NCBI RefSeq assembly: GCF_014268495.2
Contig: NZ_CP077087.1
Span: 665,001 to 729,000, forward strand
From: Pseudomonas monsensis
GTDB taxonomy: Bacteria > Pseudomonadota > Gammaproteobacteria > Pseudomonadales > Pseudomonadaceae
Direction: 5' to 3'
Length of the DNA: 64,000 nucleotides
Notes under the pieces: generated by a model
What the model saw: only the letters and a program-made list of their open reading frames with translations
Told to the model about the DNA's origin: nothing
Databases searched by the model: none
In this document: positions 1-8,815 of the stretch, piece by piece
Numbering within the stretch: the stretch's first letter is position 1
Layout: each line of letters starts with the position of its first letter
Made by a program: the position numbers and the translations under genes

Positions 1-108
1 CACGGTCGCCACCGTTCATCTTTCCCTCTCGTCGCCTGCGTAATGTTTCGGCCACGGTGCAACAGACACCGACCTGACAATAATCCGCTGCCGCACGAGA
101 CCTCCCGA

Positions 109-1056
109 ATGAAAAAACTCTTCACTCGCTGTGCGTTAATCCTCACCGGCTGCGCGCTGCTCAGCGCCGGCGCCATGGCCAATGACGACGCGTCGTGCAA
201 AACCGTGCGCATGGGCGTGGTCAACTGGACTGACGTCATCGCCACCAGCGGCATGGCCGACGTGCTGCTCAACGGCCTCGGCTACGAGAGCAAGCAGACC
301 AGCGCGGTGCAGCAGATCATCTTTGCCGGTATTCGCGACAAGCGTCTGGACATCTTCCTCGGTTACTGGAAACCGGCGATGGACAACAACATCGCGCCGT
401 TCCTCGCCGCCCATCAAGTCAAGGTCATGGACCAGCCGAGCCTGGCGGATGCGCAGGCGACGCTGGCGGTGCCGGATTACGTCGCGGCAGCCGGGCTGAA
501 AACCTTTGCCGACATCGCCAGGTTCAAGGATCAGCTCGGCGGCAAGATCTACGGCATCGAACCGGGTAGCGGCGCCAACACCACGATCAGCACCATGATC
601 GAGACCAACCACTTCGGTCTGAAGGATTTCAAGATCGTCGAGTCGGGCGAGGCGGGCATGCTGGCCGCCGTGCAGCGCGCGGTGAATCGAAAGGAATTCG
701 TGGTGTTCGTCGGCTGGACCCCGCACCCGATGAACATCAACATGAAGATCACTTACCTGACCGGCAGCGAAGACGTCTACGGCCCCAACGAAGGCGCCGC
801 GACCGTGTCCACCGTCACCTCGCCGGATTACGCCGAGCGCTGCCCGAACGTGTATCGACTGCTGGAAAACCTCACCTTCAGCGCCGCTCAGGAAAGTCAG
901 TTGATGGTGCCGATCATGGCGCGCAAGACCCCGCAGGAAGTGGCGAAGAACTGGCTGCGTGAACACCCCGAGGATCTGCAGCGCTGGCTGGCGGGGGTCA
1001 GCAGTTTTGATGGCAAAGAAGGTGTGGCTGCGGTTCAGGCCAGCCTCAAGCCCTGA
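109..1056 (+). CDS. choX: Choline/betaine-type ABC transporter substrate-binding protein
   Basis: Periplasmic binding protein of the glycine betaine/choline (OpuAC/ChoX) family, 315 aa; it would deliver a quaternary amine such as choline to an ABC importer. The start at 109 is chosen because it opens directly into a signal peptide (MKKLFTRCALILTG..., likely cut after AMA at residue 24); the reading frame extends upstream to 43 but that part does not look like a leader. An LTGC at residues 12-15 resembles a lipobox, but the hydrophobic stretch continues past it, so a soluble periplasmic protein is preferred. Family features are VNWTDV near the mature N-terminus, LGYWKP, and KIYGIEPGSGAN in the second lobe. 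No permease or ATPase gene follows; any partners lie elsewhere or left of the window. Substrate (choline, betaine or carnitine) is inferred from family only. Confidence 0.8.
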   Translation: MKKLFTRCALILTGCALLSAGAMANDDASCKTVRMGVVNWTDVIATSGMADVLLNGLGYESKQTSAVQQIIFAGIRDKRLDIFLGYWKPAMDNNIAPFLAAHQVKVMDQPSLADAQATLAVPDYVAAAGLKTFADIARFKDQLGGKIYGIEPGSGANTTISTMIETNHFGLKDFKIVESGEAGMLAAVQRAVNRKEFVVFVGWTPHPMNINMKITYLTGSEDVYGPNEGAATVSTVTSPDYAERCPNVYRLLENLTFSAAQESQLMVPIMARKTPQEVAKNWLREHPEDLQRWLAGVSSFDGKEGVAAVQASLKP

Positions 1057-1077
1057 AGATAGGTGAATGATTTTTTT

Positions 1078-1169
1078 GTGGCGCGGGCGCTTGCTCCGCA
1101 GAACTGCGAGACGGGCCCAGGGCTGTTTCGAGCACTACGCGCTTGAGCGGGAGCAAGTTCCCTCGCCAC
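1078..1169. repeat. REP pair (REPIN-like), GTGGCGcGGG family
   Basis: Two inverted copies of a REP-type sequence: GTGGCGCGGGCGCTTGCTCC at the left and its imperfect reverse complement ending CCCTCGCCAC at the right, separated by about 45 bases. It fills the gap between the binding-protein gene and the esterase gene. Confidence 0.65.
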
Positions 1170-1209
1170 AGTTCTGCCACTCTGCAAATAGCTGCTGCAT
1201 CGAGGGCTT

Positions 1210-2115
1210 ATGGCTCACTACCAGCTTTCGTCGGCCATGGCGGATTTCGTCGCCAGAACCCTCAGTTTCACCAGCGATGACAGCAGCATCAACGGCCTGC
1301 GTCGCGACTACGATGAAATGTGTCGAGCCTTCACTCCGCCAATCCCGGCGGGACTTGGAGTCGTCGATTTCCGGTTGAGCGGCGTGGCGGTGCGCTCGTA
1401 TCGCCCGCCCATAGAGCCCCCGGCCGCCGGCTGGCCCTGCATTCTCTACCTGCACGGCGGCGGCTGGGTGGTCGGCGGCCTCGATTCCCACGACTTCATC
1501 TGCTTCGAGCTCGCCGTGGCATTGGGCGCGATGGTGGTGGCGGTGGATTATCGGCTGGCGCCCGAGCACCCCTTTCCCGCCGGGTTCGCGGATTGCCTGA
1601 GTGTCTGGCGCGCCTTGCGCAGCGGGCCGTTCCGGTTTGATCGAGAAAAAATGCTGGTGGCCGGTGACAGCGCAGGTGGCAATCTCGCCGCCGCGTTGTG
1701 CCTGGCGTTGCGCGATGCCGGGGAGCCGCTGCCTACAGCGCAAGTGCTGCTCTATCCCGGCCTTGGCGGCGACGAACGATTGCCGTCCCGCAGCGAGTGT
1801 GCCGATGCGCCGTTGCTCGGCAGCACAGACGTCGACTGCTATCACGCGCTCTACCTGCGCGGCACCGCGCGGCCGAACGCCTACGCCATGCCCTTGCTCG
1901 CCGAGGACTTCAGCGGATTACCGCCGGCGTTCATCGCCGTCGCGCAATTCGATCCCCTGCGCGACGACGGCGTGCGCTACGCCGAACGGTTGCCAGACGC
2001 TACCCTCTATTACGGCGAAGGGCTTGTGCACGGTTGTTTGCGCGCGCTTGGCCAGGTCGCCGAGGTCGACCGGCTCTACGAAAACCTGTTGAGGTACATG
2101 GCTGACAAAATGTGA
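1210..2115 (+). CDS. Alpha/beta hydrolase, HGGG-type acetyl esterase/lipase family
   Basis: A 301-aa cytoplasmic hydrolase of the hormone-sensitive-lipase (Aes-like) family, expected to cut short-chain carboxylic esters. The oxyanion-hole motif HGGG is at residues 82-85, the nucleophile elbow GDSAG at 152-156 (Ser154), a probable catalytic Asp in FDPLRDD near 248, and the His in LVHG near 274, so the triad is complete. No signal peptide is visible. It stands alone on its strand between a REP pair and pip. The physiological substrate cannot be read from the sequence. Confidence 0.85.
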   Translation: MAHYQLSSAMADFVARTLSFTSDDSSINGLRRDYDEMCRAFTPPIPAGLGVVDFRLSGVAVRSYRPPIEPPAAGWPCILYLHGGGWVVGGLDSHDFICFELAVALGAMVVAVDYRLAPEHPFPAGFADCLSVWRALRSGPFRFDREKMLVAGDSAGGNLAAALCLALRDAGEPLPTAQVLLYPGLGGDERLPSRSECADAPLLGSTDVDCYHALYLRGTARPNAYAMPLLAEDFSGLPPAFIAVAQFDPLRDDGVRYAERLPDATLYYGEGLVHGCLRALGQVAEVDRLYENLLRYMADKM

Positions 2116-2219
2116 CTGCGTACGGGCATGCTCATTGACGTAAATCGGGTTTATGATGCCTGACGGCAGAATAATAGAAGTCCCCCCAGGGATGACCTCG
2201 ACCCCTTACGGAGCACGCA

Positions 2220-3191
2220 ATGCAGACATTGTTTCCGCAGATCAAACCCCATGCCCGGCACGATCTGGCTGTCGATGACACCCATACGCTGTATGTCGAT
2301 GAAAGCGGTTCGCCGGAGGGTTTGCCGGTGGTGTTCATCCACGGCGGCCCCGGCGCCGGTTGTGACGCCCAGAGCCGTCGTTATTTCGATCCGAACCTGT
2401 ACCGTATCGTCACTTTCGACCAGCGCGGCTGCGGACGCTCCACCCCACACGCCAGCCTGGAAAACAACACCACCTGGGATCTGGTCGCCGACCTCGAACG
2501 TATCCGCAAACACCTGGGCATCGACAAATGGGTGCTGTTCGGCGGTTCGTGGGGCTCGACCCTGGCGCTGGCCTATGCGCAAACCCATCCGGAGCGTGTC
2601 CACGGTCTGATCCTGCGCGGGATCTTTCTTTGCCGGCCACAGGAAATCGAGTGGTTCTATCAGGCCGGGGCCAGCCGTCTGTTCCCCGACTACTGGCAGG
2701 ACTACATCGCGCCGATTCCGCTGGACGAGCGCGACGATCTGCTCAGCGCCTTCCACAAGCGCCTGACTGGCAACGACCAGATCGCCCAGATGCACGCGGC
2801 CAAAGCCTGGTCGACCTGGGAAGGGCGCACCGCGACCCTGCGGCCGAATCCGCTGGTGGTCGATCGCTTCTCCGAGCCACAGCGCGCGCTGTCGATTGCG
2901 CGGATCGAATGCCATTACTTCACCAACAACGCCTTCCTCGAGCCGAATCAACTGATTCGCGACATGGGCAAGATCGCCCACCTGCCGGGCGTAATCATCC
3001 ACGGTCGTTACGATGTGATCTGTCCGCTCGACAACGCCTGGGAATTGCATCAGGCCTGGCCGAACAGCGAGCTGCAGGTGATTCGCGACGCCGGGCACGC
3101 CGCGTCCGAACCGGGTATCACCGATGCGCTGGTCCGTGCGGCCAGTAACATGGCACGGCGCCTGCTCGACCTGCCGCCCGAAGAAGCATGA
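2220..3191 (+). CDS. pip: Proline iminopeptidase
   Basis: Cytoplasmic serine peptidase (family S33), 323 aa, that removes N-terminal proline from peptides. HGGPG (residues 41-45) forms the oxyanion region, DQRGCGRS follows at 67-74, and the nucleophile motif GGSWGS places the catalytic Ser at 110; the C-terminal RDAGHAASEPG holds the His. A GGAG Shine-Dalgarno sits 9-11 bases before the ATG. The stop overlaps the start of dtd by four bases (ATGA), so the two are translationally coupled. Confidence 0.94.
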   Translation: MQTLFPQIKPHARHDLAVDDTHTLYVDESGSPEGLPVVFIHGGPGAGCDAQSRRYFDPNLYRIVTFDQRGCGRSTPHASLENNTTWDLVADLERIRKHLGIDKWVLFGGSWGSTLALAYAQTHPERVHGLILRGIFLCRPQEIEWFYQAGASRLFPDYWQDYIAPIPLDERDDLLSAFHKRLTGNDQIAQMHAAKAWSTWEGRTATLRPNPLVVDRFSEPQRALSIARIECHYFTNNAFLEPNQLIRDMGKIAHLPGVIIHGRYDVICPLDNAWELHQAWPNSELQVIRDAGHAASEPGITDALVRAASNMARRLLDLPPEEA

Positions 3192-3625
3192 AGGGCCTGT
3201 TGCAGCGCGTGCGCGGTGCGCGGGTTGAAGTCGCGGGTGAAGTGGTAGGCGCGGTCGATCACGGTTTGCTGGTGCTGGTGGCGGTCGAACCCGACGACAC
3301 GCGTACCAGCGCCGACAAACTTCTGCATAAACTGCTTAACTATCGGGTATTCAGTGATGCGGAGGGCAAGATGAACTTGTCTCTCGCCGATGTCGGCGGT
3401 GGGTTGCTGCTGGTCTCGCAGTTTACCCTGGCGGCCGACACCAAAAGCGGGTTGCGCCCGAGCTTTTCGACGGCCGCGCCACCGGCCTTGGGCGAGGAAT
3501 TGTTCGACTATCTATTGAGCAGTGCGAAACAGGTGCATGGCACTGTGGCATCAGGTAGATTCGGCGCCGATATGCAGGTGCATTTGGTCAACGATGGCCC
3601 GGTTACCTTTTTGTTACAGACCTGA
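3188..3625 (+). CDS. dtd: D-aminoacyl-tRNA deacylase
   Basis: DTD hydrolyses D-amino acids (and glycine from tRNA-Ala) off mischarged tRNAs, protecting translation quality. The 145-aa length is the family norm. The two signature segments are present: SQFTLAA in the centre and the cross-subunit NDGPVTF motif at the C-terminus, which form the active site across the dimer. It overlaps pip by 4 bases and is the last gene of this small operon; an imperfect A/T-rich dyad (AAACACC...GGGTGTTTT) follows at about 3633-3676 and may terminate transcription. Confidence 0.95.
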   Translation: MKGLLQRVRGARVEVAGEVVGAVDHGLLVLVAVEPDDTRTSADKLLHKLLNYRVFSDAEGKMNLSLADVGGGLLLVSQFTLAADTKSGLRPSFSTAAPPALGEELFDYLLSSAKQVHGTVASGRFGADMQVHLVNDGPVTFLLQT

Positions 3626-4055
3626 AAGCGCTTGAAACACCTTTTTAGGAAATTTCGACTGTTTTTAGGGTGTTTTCGCGATAAATACTTTGTTACCCCT
3701 GATGCGTTGTCATGCGGGCTACTAGATAATCGCGCGCACTGGGATCAGCGTTCGCTGATTCATTTTTGACTTAGGTAGAGACTTGTCTGGATCCGATTGG
3801 GGAATCATTTTGCCCCATCGGAGTCGGAACAATGCTCGCCAACCTGGTATGAGCGGTCTGTACGACCATTTTTGCCAGCATTATTTCGAGGGCCAGGGAG
3901 TCAGAGACAAGGCGCTGGGACGACTCATAGCTTGCTATGGGGAGGAGCGGCAACGAAGTATCTGATTCCTGGAACCGAAATAAGCTGACAAAAATGGCCA
4001 CACAGACGGCTTGCTGGCCGTTGGTTTTTTGATCTGTTTTCGGCGAGGGTTGCTC
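3626..4055. other. 430-bp gap: opgG leader region
   Basis: No convincing gene. It holds the A/T-rich dyad after dtd, a possible extended -10 (TAGATAAT at about 3723-3730) and the large imperfect palindrome listed separately. A 60-codon reading frame at 3783-3965 lies within the palindrome and has no family features. Confidence 0.7.
3839..4024. repeat. Long imperfect palindrome in the opgG leader
   Basis: About 186 bases fold on themselves around CATAGC-TT-GCTATG (3926-3939). Outer blocks pair well: GTCTGT (3856) with ACAGAC (to 4007), CCATTTTTG with CAAAAATGG, TTATTTCG with CGAAATAA, CCAGG with CCTGG, and CCAAC with GTTGG at the ends. By eye roughly three quarters of positions in each 75-base arm are complementary. 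It ends about 20 bases before the opgG Shine-Dalgarno, so it would lie in the 5' leader of the mRNA. It may be a MITE-like element or a regulatory RNA structure. Confidence 0.7.
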
Positions 4056-5867
4056 GTGATTGTTAGTCCCTGTAATGCAGCAAAAATGTCTGCCAAACGC
4101 ATGCGAAGTGCCCTGGTAGCGGGTTCGGCGCTCCTGTGCCTGCTCAGCGCCGGTCAGCTTTGGGCGTTCAATCTTGACGATGTATCGGCCAAGGCCAAAG
4201 AGCTGGCCGGGCAGAAGTTCGAAGCCCCGCGCAGCAACCTGCCGAACGAATTCCGCGACATGAAGTTCGCGGACTATCAGAAAATCCGCTTCCTCACCGA
4301 AAAGGCTGAGTGGGCTGATCAGAAGACCCCGTTCAAACTGTCCTTCTATCATCAGGGTATGCACTTCGATACACCGGTGAAAATCAATGAAATCACAGCG
4401 AACACCGTCGAAGAGATCAAATACGATCCGACGCGCTTCGATTTCGGCGACCTGAAATTCGATCCGAAAGCCACTGAACAACTGGGTTATGCCGGTTTCC
4501 GTGTGCTGTACCCGATCAACAAGGCCGACAAGCAAGACGAAATCATGACCATGCTCGGCGCGAGCTACTTCCGCGTCGTTGGCAAGGGTCATACCTACGG
4601 TCTGTCGGCCCGTGGCCTGGCAATCGACACCGCGCTGCCGTCGGGCGAAGAGTTCCCGCGTTTCCGTGAGTTCTGGATTCAACAGCCGAAGCCGGGCGAC
4701 AAGCACCTGGTGATCTTCGCCCTGCTGGATTCGCCACGTGCCACCGGTGCCTACCGCCTGATCCTGCGTCCGGGCAGCGACACCATTGTCGACGTCAAGG
4801 CGCAGATGTTCCTGCGTGACAAGGTCGGCAAACTTGGCATCGCACCGTTGACCAGCATGTTCCTGTTCGGCGCCAACCAGCCGTCGAAAGTCCTCAACTA
4901 CCGTCGTGAACTGCACGACTCCAGCGGTCTGTCGATCCATGCCGGCAACGGCGAGTGGATCTGGCGTCCACTGAACAACCCGAAACACCTGGCCGTGAGC
5001 AACTTCAGCGTCGAGAACCCGCGTGGTTTCGGTCTGCTGCAACGTGGCCGCGACTTCAGCCACTACGAAGACCTCGACGATCGCTACGACAAGCGCCCAA
5101 GCGCCTGGATCGAGCCGAAGGGCGAGTGGGGCAAGGGCTCCGTTGATCTGGTAGAGATTCCGACTGCCGACGAAACCAACGACAACATCGTTGCGTTCTG
5201 GAGCCCGGAAAAAATGCCGGAGCCGGGTCAGCCACTGGACTTCGCCTACCGCCTGCACTGGACCATGGATGAAGCGGCGATTCACGCCCCCGACAGCGCC
5301 TGGGTCAAGCAGACCCTGCGTTCGACCGGTGACGTCAAGCAGTCGAACCTGATCCGTCAGCCGGACGGCAGCGTCGCGTACCTGGTCGATTTCGAAGGTC
5401 CGTCGCTGGCCGCTCTGGCCCCGGATGCCGATGTGCGCAGTCAGGTCAGTGTTGGCGACAACGCCGAGCTGGTCGAAAACAGCGTGCGCTACAACCCGGA
5501 AACCAAAGGCTGGCGCCTGACCCTGCGGATGAAAATCAAGGACGCGAGCAAGTCCACCGAGATGCGTGCCGCGCTGGTCCAGCCGGTCGTGACCGCTGAT
5601 CTGGCGAAATCGATGCCGGCGTCCAACTCGTCCGTCGCCAAGGCCGACAAGGTTGCCGCCAAGCAACAAGAGAAGATCGACAAGGAAGCCAAGGCCGCCG
5701 AAGCCAAACAGGCCGATGCCAAGCCCGCTGCAGATGCCAAGGACAAGGCCAACAAAGACGCCAAGCAGCCAGCGGCTGCGAACGCGGCCCCAGCCACACC
5801 GGAATCGGCACCGACTGAAGAAGTCCTGACCGAGACCTGGAGCTATCAGTTGCCTGCCGATGAGTAA
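4056..5867 (+). CDS. opgG: Glucan biosynthesis protein G (periplasmic)
   Basis: OpgG (MdoG) works in the periplasm on the beta-1,2-glucan backbone made by OpgH to form osmoregulated periplasmic glucans. The preferred start is the GTG at 4056, six bases after GAGGG; an ATG at 4086 is an alternative. It encodes 603 aa. A signal sequence ends around GQLWA, and the mature start FNLDDVSAKAKELAGQ is typical of the family. Family segments include FYHQGMHFD, GYAGFRVLYP and the RDFSHYEDLDDRYDKRPS region. Near the C-terminus there is a Lys/Ala-rich low-complexity stretch (about residues 524-587) before the conserved end ETWSYQLP, making it longer than the 511-aa E. coli protein. The stop overlaps opgH by 8 bases. 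Confidence 0.96.
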   Translation: MIVSPCNAAKMSAKRMRSALVAGSALLCLLSAGQLWAFNLDDVSAKAKELAGQKFEAPRSNLPNEFRDMKFADYQKIRFLTEKAEWADQKTPFKLSFYHQGMHFDTPVKINEITANTVEEIKYDPTRFDFGDLKFDPKATEQLGYAGFRVLYPINKADKQDEIMTMLGASYFRVVGKGHTYGLSARGLAIDTALPSGEEFPRFREFWIQQPKPGDKHLVIFALLDSPRATGAYRLILRPGSDTIVDVKAQMFLRDKVGKLGIAPLTSMFLFGANQPSKVLNYRRELHDSSGLSIHAGNGEWIWRPLNNPKHLAVSNFSVENPRGFGLLQRGRDFSHYEDLDDRYDKRPSAWIEPKGEWGKGSVDLVEIPTADETNDNIVAFWSPEKMPEPGQPLDFAYRLHWTMDEAAIHAPDSAWVKQTLRSTGDVKQSNLIRQPDGSVAYLVDFEGPSLAALAPDADVRSQVSVGDNAELVENSVRYNPETKGWRLTLRMKIKDASKSTEMRAALVQPVVTADLAKSMPASNSSVAKADKVAAKQQEKIDKEAKAAEAKQADAKPAADAKDKANKDAKQPAAANAAPATPESAPTEEVLTETWSYQLPADE

Positions 5868-8430
5868 CTCTCAAGTACAGCCAGAGACTCTGTCCGAGTA
5901 CCTGGCGCATCTGCCGATGACCGACGAGCAGCGCGCGGAACTCGCGGGCTGCCAGTCGTTCAGCGAGCTGCATGAACGCCTGTCGTCTTCGACGTTCGAC
6001 GCCCCTGCCGAAGCTGCCCAGGCTTCGGTGGGCAAGCGCCTGACGCTGAGCACCGCCGAAGAACTGGCCGACGCCGAGATGCTGGTGCTCGACGCCAGCG
6101 GCCGCGTCAGCCTCAAGGCGACGCCGCCGATCCGACGGACCAAAGTCGTACCGGAGCCGTGGCGCACCAATATTCTGGTGCGCGGCTGGCGCCGTCTGAC
6201 CGGCCGCACTAACCCGCCGCAGCCGCCGAAAGACGCCAACGTGTTGCCGGCCGCGCGCTGGCGCACCGTTGGCTCGATCCGTCGCTACATTCTGTTGCTG
6301 CTGATGCTCGGCCAGACCATCGTCGCCGGCTGGTACATGAAAGGCATCATGCCGTACCAGGGCTGGTCGTTCGTCGATCTGGAAGAAGTCCTGCACCAAC
6401 CGCTGCTGCAAACTGCCACGCAAGTGCTGCCGTATGCGCTGCAAACCAGCATCCTGATCCTGTTCGGGATTCTGTTCTGCTGGGTGTCGGCGGGTTTCTG
6501 GACCGCGTTGATGGGCTTCCTCGAGTTGCTCACCGGTCACGATAAATACCGTATCTCCGGTAAAAGTGCCGGTAACGAGCCGATTGCCAAAGACGCGCGT
6601 ACCGCGTTGGTCATGCCGATCTGCAACGAAGACGTGCCGCGCGTGTTCGCCGGTTTGCGGGCGACGTTCGAATCGGTCGCTGCCACCGGTGATCTGGACC
6701 GCTTCGACTTCTTCGTCCTCAGCGACAGTAACGACACCGATATCTGCGTCGCCGAGCAACAGGCCTGGCTGGATGTCTGCCGCGAAGCCAAGGGTTTCGG
6801 CAAGATCTTCTATCGCCGCCGTCGCCGTCGTGTGAAACGCAAGAGCGGCAACCTCGACGACTTCTGCCGTCGCTGGGGCGGTGACTACAAGTATATGGTC
6901 GTGCTCGACGCCGACTCGGTGATGAGCGGCGAATGTCTGACCAGTCTGGTGCGCCTGATGGAAGCCACGCCGGATGCCGGGATTATCCAGACCGCGCCGC
7001 GTGCGTCGGGTATGGACACCCTGTATGCGCGCATGCAGCAGTTCGCCACGCGTGTGTATGGCCCGCTGTTCACCGCCGGTCTGCACTTCTGGCAGCTGGG
7101 TGAGTCCCACTACTGGGGTCACAACGCGATCATCCGCATGAAGCCGTTCATCGACCACTGCGCCCTGGCGCCGTTGCCGGGCAAAGGTGCGTTCTCCGGT
7201 GCGATCCTGTCCCACGACTTCGTTGAAGCCGCGCTGATGCGCCGTGCCGGTTGGGGCGTGTGGATTGCCTACGACCTGCCGGGCAGCTACGAAGAACTGC
7301 CGCCGAACCTGCTCGATGAACTCAAGCGTGACCGTCGCTGGTGCCACGGCAACCTGATGAACTTCCGCCTGTTCCTGGTAAAAGGTATGCACCCGGTGCA
7401 CCGTGCGGTGTTCCTCACCGGCGTGATGTCGTACCTGTCGGCGCCGTTGTGGTTCTTCTTCCTGGTGTTGTCGACTGCGCTGCTGGCGGTGAACACGCTG
7501 ATGGAGCCGCAGTACTTCCTCGAACCGCGCCAGCTCTATCCGTTGTGGCCACAATGGCACCCGGACAAGGCGATCGCGCTGTTCTCGACCACCATCGTGC
7601 TGCTGTTCCTGCCGAAACTGTTGAGCATCATCCTGATCTGGGCCAAGGGCGCGAAAGAGTTCGGTGGCAAGTTCAAGGTGACCCTGTCGATGCTGCTGGA
7701 GATGCTGTTCTCCATGCTGCTGGCGCCGGTGCGGATGATTTTCCACACCCGTTTCGTCCTTGCCGCGTTCCTCGGCTGGGCCGCGACCTGGAACTCGCCG
7801 CAGCGTGACGACGACTCCACGCCCTGGAGCGAGGCGGTCAAACGCCACGGTCCGCAGACCCTGCTGGGTTTCTGCTGGGCGCTGCTGGTGATCTGGCTGA
7901 ACCCGAGCTTCCTGTGGTGGCTGGTGCCGATCGTCGGTTCGTTGATGTTGTCGATCCCGGTGTCGGTGATCTCCAGCCGTGTCGGTCTGGGACTCAAGTC
8001 CCGTGACGAGAGCCTGTTCCTCATCCCAGAGGAATACAATCCGCCACAGGCGCTGCTGGCGACCGACCAGTACACCCACGAGAACCGTTGGCACGCGCTG
8101 AAGGACGGCTTCGTCCGCGCCGTGGTCGATCCGCAGCAGAACGCCCTGGCGTGCTCGCTGGCGACCTCGCGACACGGTCAGGCCGAGCCGATCGAATGGC
8201 TGCGTCAGGAACGGGTGCGTCACGCCCTGAAAGCTGGCCCGGCGGCGCTGAGCAACCATGATCGCCTGCAACTGCTGAGCGATCCGGTGGCCCTGGCGCG
8301 TCTGCACGAGCTGGTCTGGGCCGAAGGTCACGCCGACTGGCTGGATGCCTGGCGCGCTTCGGTGAAAGCCGATCCGCATGCGCCATTGCTGCCGCTGCGA
8401 CCGGTGAGCCTGCAGGCGCAACCGGCCTGA
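5860..8430 (+). CDS. opgH: Glucans biosynthesis glucosyltransferase H
   Basis: Inner-membrane GT2-family glucosyltransferase, 856 aa, that polymerises UDP-glucose into the linear glucan and exports it. Transmembrane segments lie near residues 140-160 and 190-225, the cytoplasmic catalytic domain follows with DSN (VLSDSNDTD), the DAD motif (VVLDADSVM) and KRDRRW, the family's equivalent of QxxRW. Further membrane helices occur at about 515-545, 570-595 and 665-700. It overlaps opgG by 8 bases and is followed directly by a strong terminator, so opgGH is a closed two-gene operon. Confidence 0.97.
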   Translation: MSNSQVQPETLSEYLAHLPMTDEQRAELAGCQSFSELHERLSSSTFDAPAEAAQASVGKRLTLSTAEELADAEMLVLDASGRVSLKATPPIRRTKVVPEPWRTNILVRGWRRLTGRTNPPQPPKDANVLPAARWRTVGSIRRYILLLLMLGQTIVAGWYMKGIMPYQGWSFVDLEEVLHQPLLQTATQVLPYALQTSILILFGILFCWVSAGFWTALMGFLELLTGHDKYRISGKSAGNEPIAKDARTALVMPICNEDVPRVFAGLRATFESVAATGDLDRFDFFVLSDSNDTDICVAEQQAWLDVCREAKGFGKIFYRRRRRRVKRKSGNLDDFCRRWGGDYKYMVVLDADSVMSGECLTSLVRLMEATPDAGIIQTAPRASGMDTLYARMQQFATRVYGPLFTAGLHFWQLGESHYWGHNAIIRMKPFIDHCALAPLPGKGAFSGAILSHDFVEAALMRRAGWGVWIAYDLPGSYEELPPNLLDELKRDRRWCHGNLMNFRLFLVKGMHPVHRAVFLTGVMSYLSAPLWFFFLVLSTALLAVNTLMEPQYFLEPRQLYPLWPQWHPDKAIALFSTTIVLLFLPKLLSIILIWAKGAKEFGGKFKVTLSMLLEMLFSMLLAPVRMIFHTRFVLAAFLGWAATWNSPQRDDDSTPWSEAVKRHGPQTLLGFCWALLVIWLNPSFLWWLVPIVGSLMLSIPVSVISSRVGLGLKSRDESLFLIPEEYNPPQALLATDQYTHENRWHALKDGFVRAVVDPQQNALACSLATSRHGQAEPIEWLRQERVRHALKAGPAALSNHDRLQLLSDPVALARLHELVWAEGHADWLDAWRASVKADPHAPLLPLRPVSLQAQPA

Positions 8431-8435
8431 TAAAG

Positions 8436-8464
8436 AAACCCCGCGATGTTGCGGGGTTTTTTTT
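8436..8464 (+). terminator. Rho-independent terminator after opgH
   Basis: Stem AAACCCCGC / GCGGGGTTT with a six-base loop GATGTT, followed by a run of T. Confidence 0.93.
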
Positions 8465-8477
8465 GCCTGCTGAAAAG

Positions 8478-8664
8478 CCCCTCACCCTAGCCCTCTCCCA
8501 GAGGGAGAGGGGACCGACCGCGTTGAACATTCGAGTTACACCGACCTGATCTTGCTGGGTTGAATCCATAATCGACTCGATCTTTCAGGTCGGCGTATAG
8601 CTTGAGACACCTCGGTCGGCCCCCTCTCCCTCGGGGAGAGGGCTGGGCGGCGTTCCGATGAGGG
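8478..8664. repeat. MITE-like intergenic repeat, copy 1
   Basis: Starts CCCCTCACCCTAGCCCTCTCCC, contains an inner pair ACCGACCTGA / TCAGGTCGGCGTA, and ends in the inverted CTCTCCCTCGGGGAGAGGGCTGGG...GATGAGGG. The same element occurs at about 21779-21974 and, amplified, at 37685-38163. This copy has a degenerate right end. No transposase gene is inside. Confidence 0.8.
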
Positions 8665-8701
8665 TCAGCTCTTGATTGTTAAACAAATCGTCCATTAAAC
8701 C

Positions 8702-8729
8702 TTGTGCAAAAAAACGAGTGCGTTAGCAT
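8702..8729 (+). promoter_or_regulatory. Candidate sigma-70 promoter of the amino acid ABC operon
   Basis: TTGTGC (8702-8707), 16-base spacer, TAGCAT (8724-8729), about 87 bases before the start codon. The boxes are only moderate matches. Confidence 0.35.
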
Positions 8730-8815
8730 CCGTCCCCGAATTGGCGCACCCGGGCTTTTTTGCCCGCCTCTGTTGGTTTTCGCGCCGCAATTGCAATGGT
8801 TTTGGGGACTTGAAG

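Larger units (their letters stand above)
8465..8815. other. Geneless stretch between opgH and the ABC importer
   Basis: After the opgH terminator this 350-base region contains only the MITE-like repeat (8478-8664) and the probable promoter of the amino acid importer. Upstream codons in frame with the binding protein (8702-8815) have no protein-like features. Confidence 0.6.

Noticed and set aside
3783..3965. 60-aa frame in the opgG leader
   Set aside because: It lies within the long palindrome, has no clear ribosome site and matches no family I know.
5536..8421. 961-codon open frame on the minus strand opposite opgG/opgH
   Set aside because: It is a shadow of opgH in GC-rich DNA: Arg/Gln/His-rich, no family pattern, while opgH on the other strand is intact.
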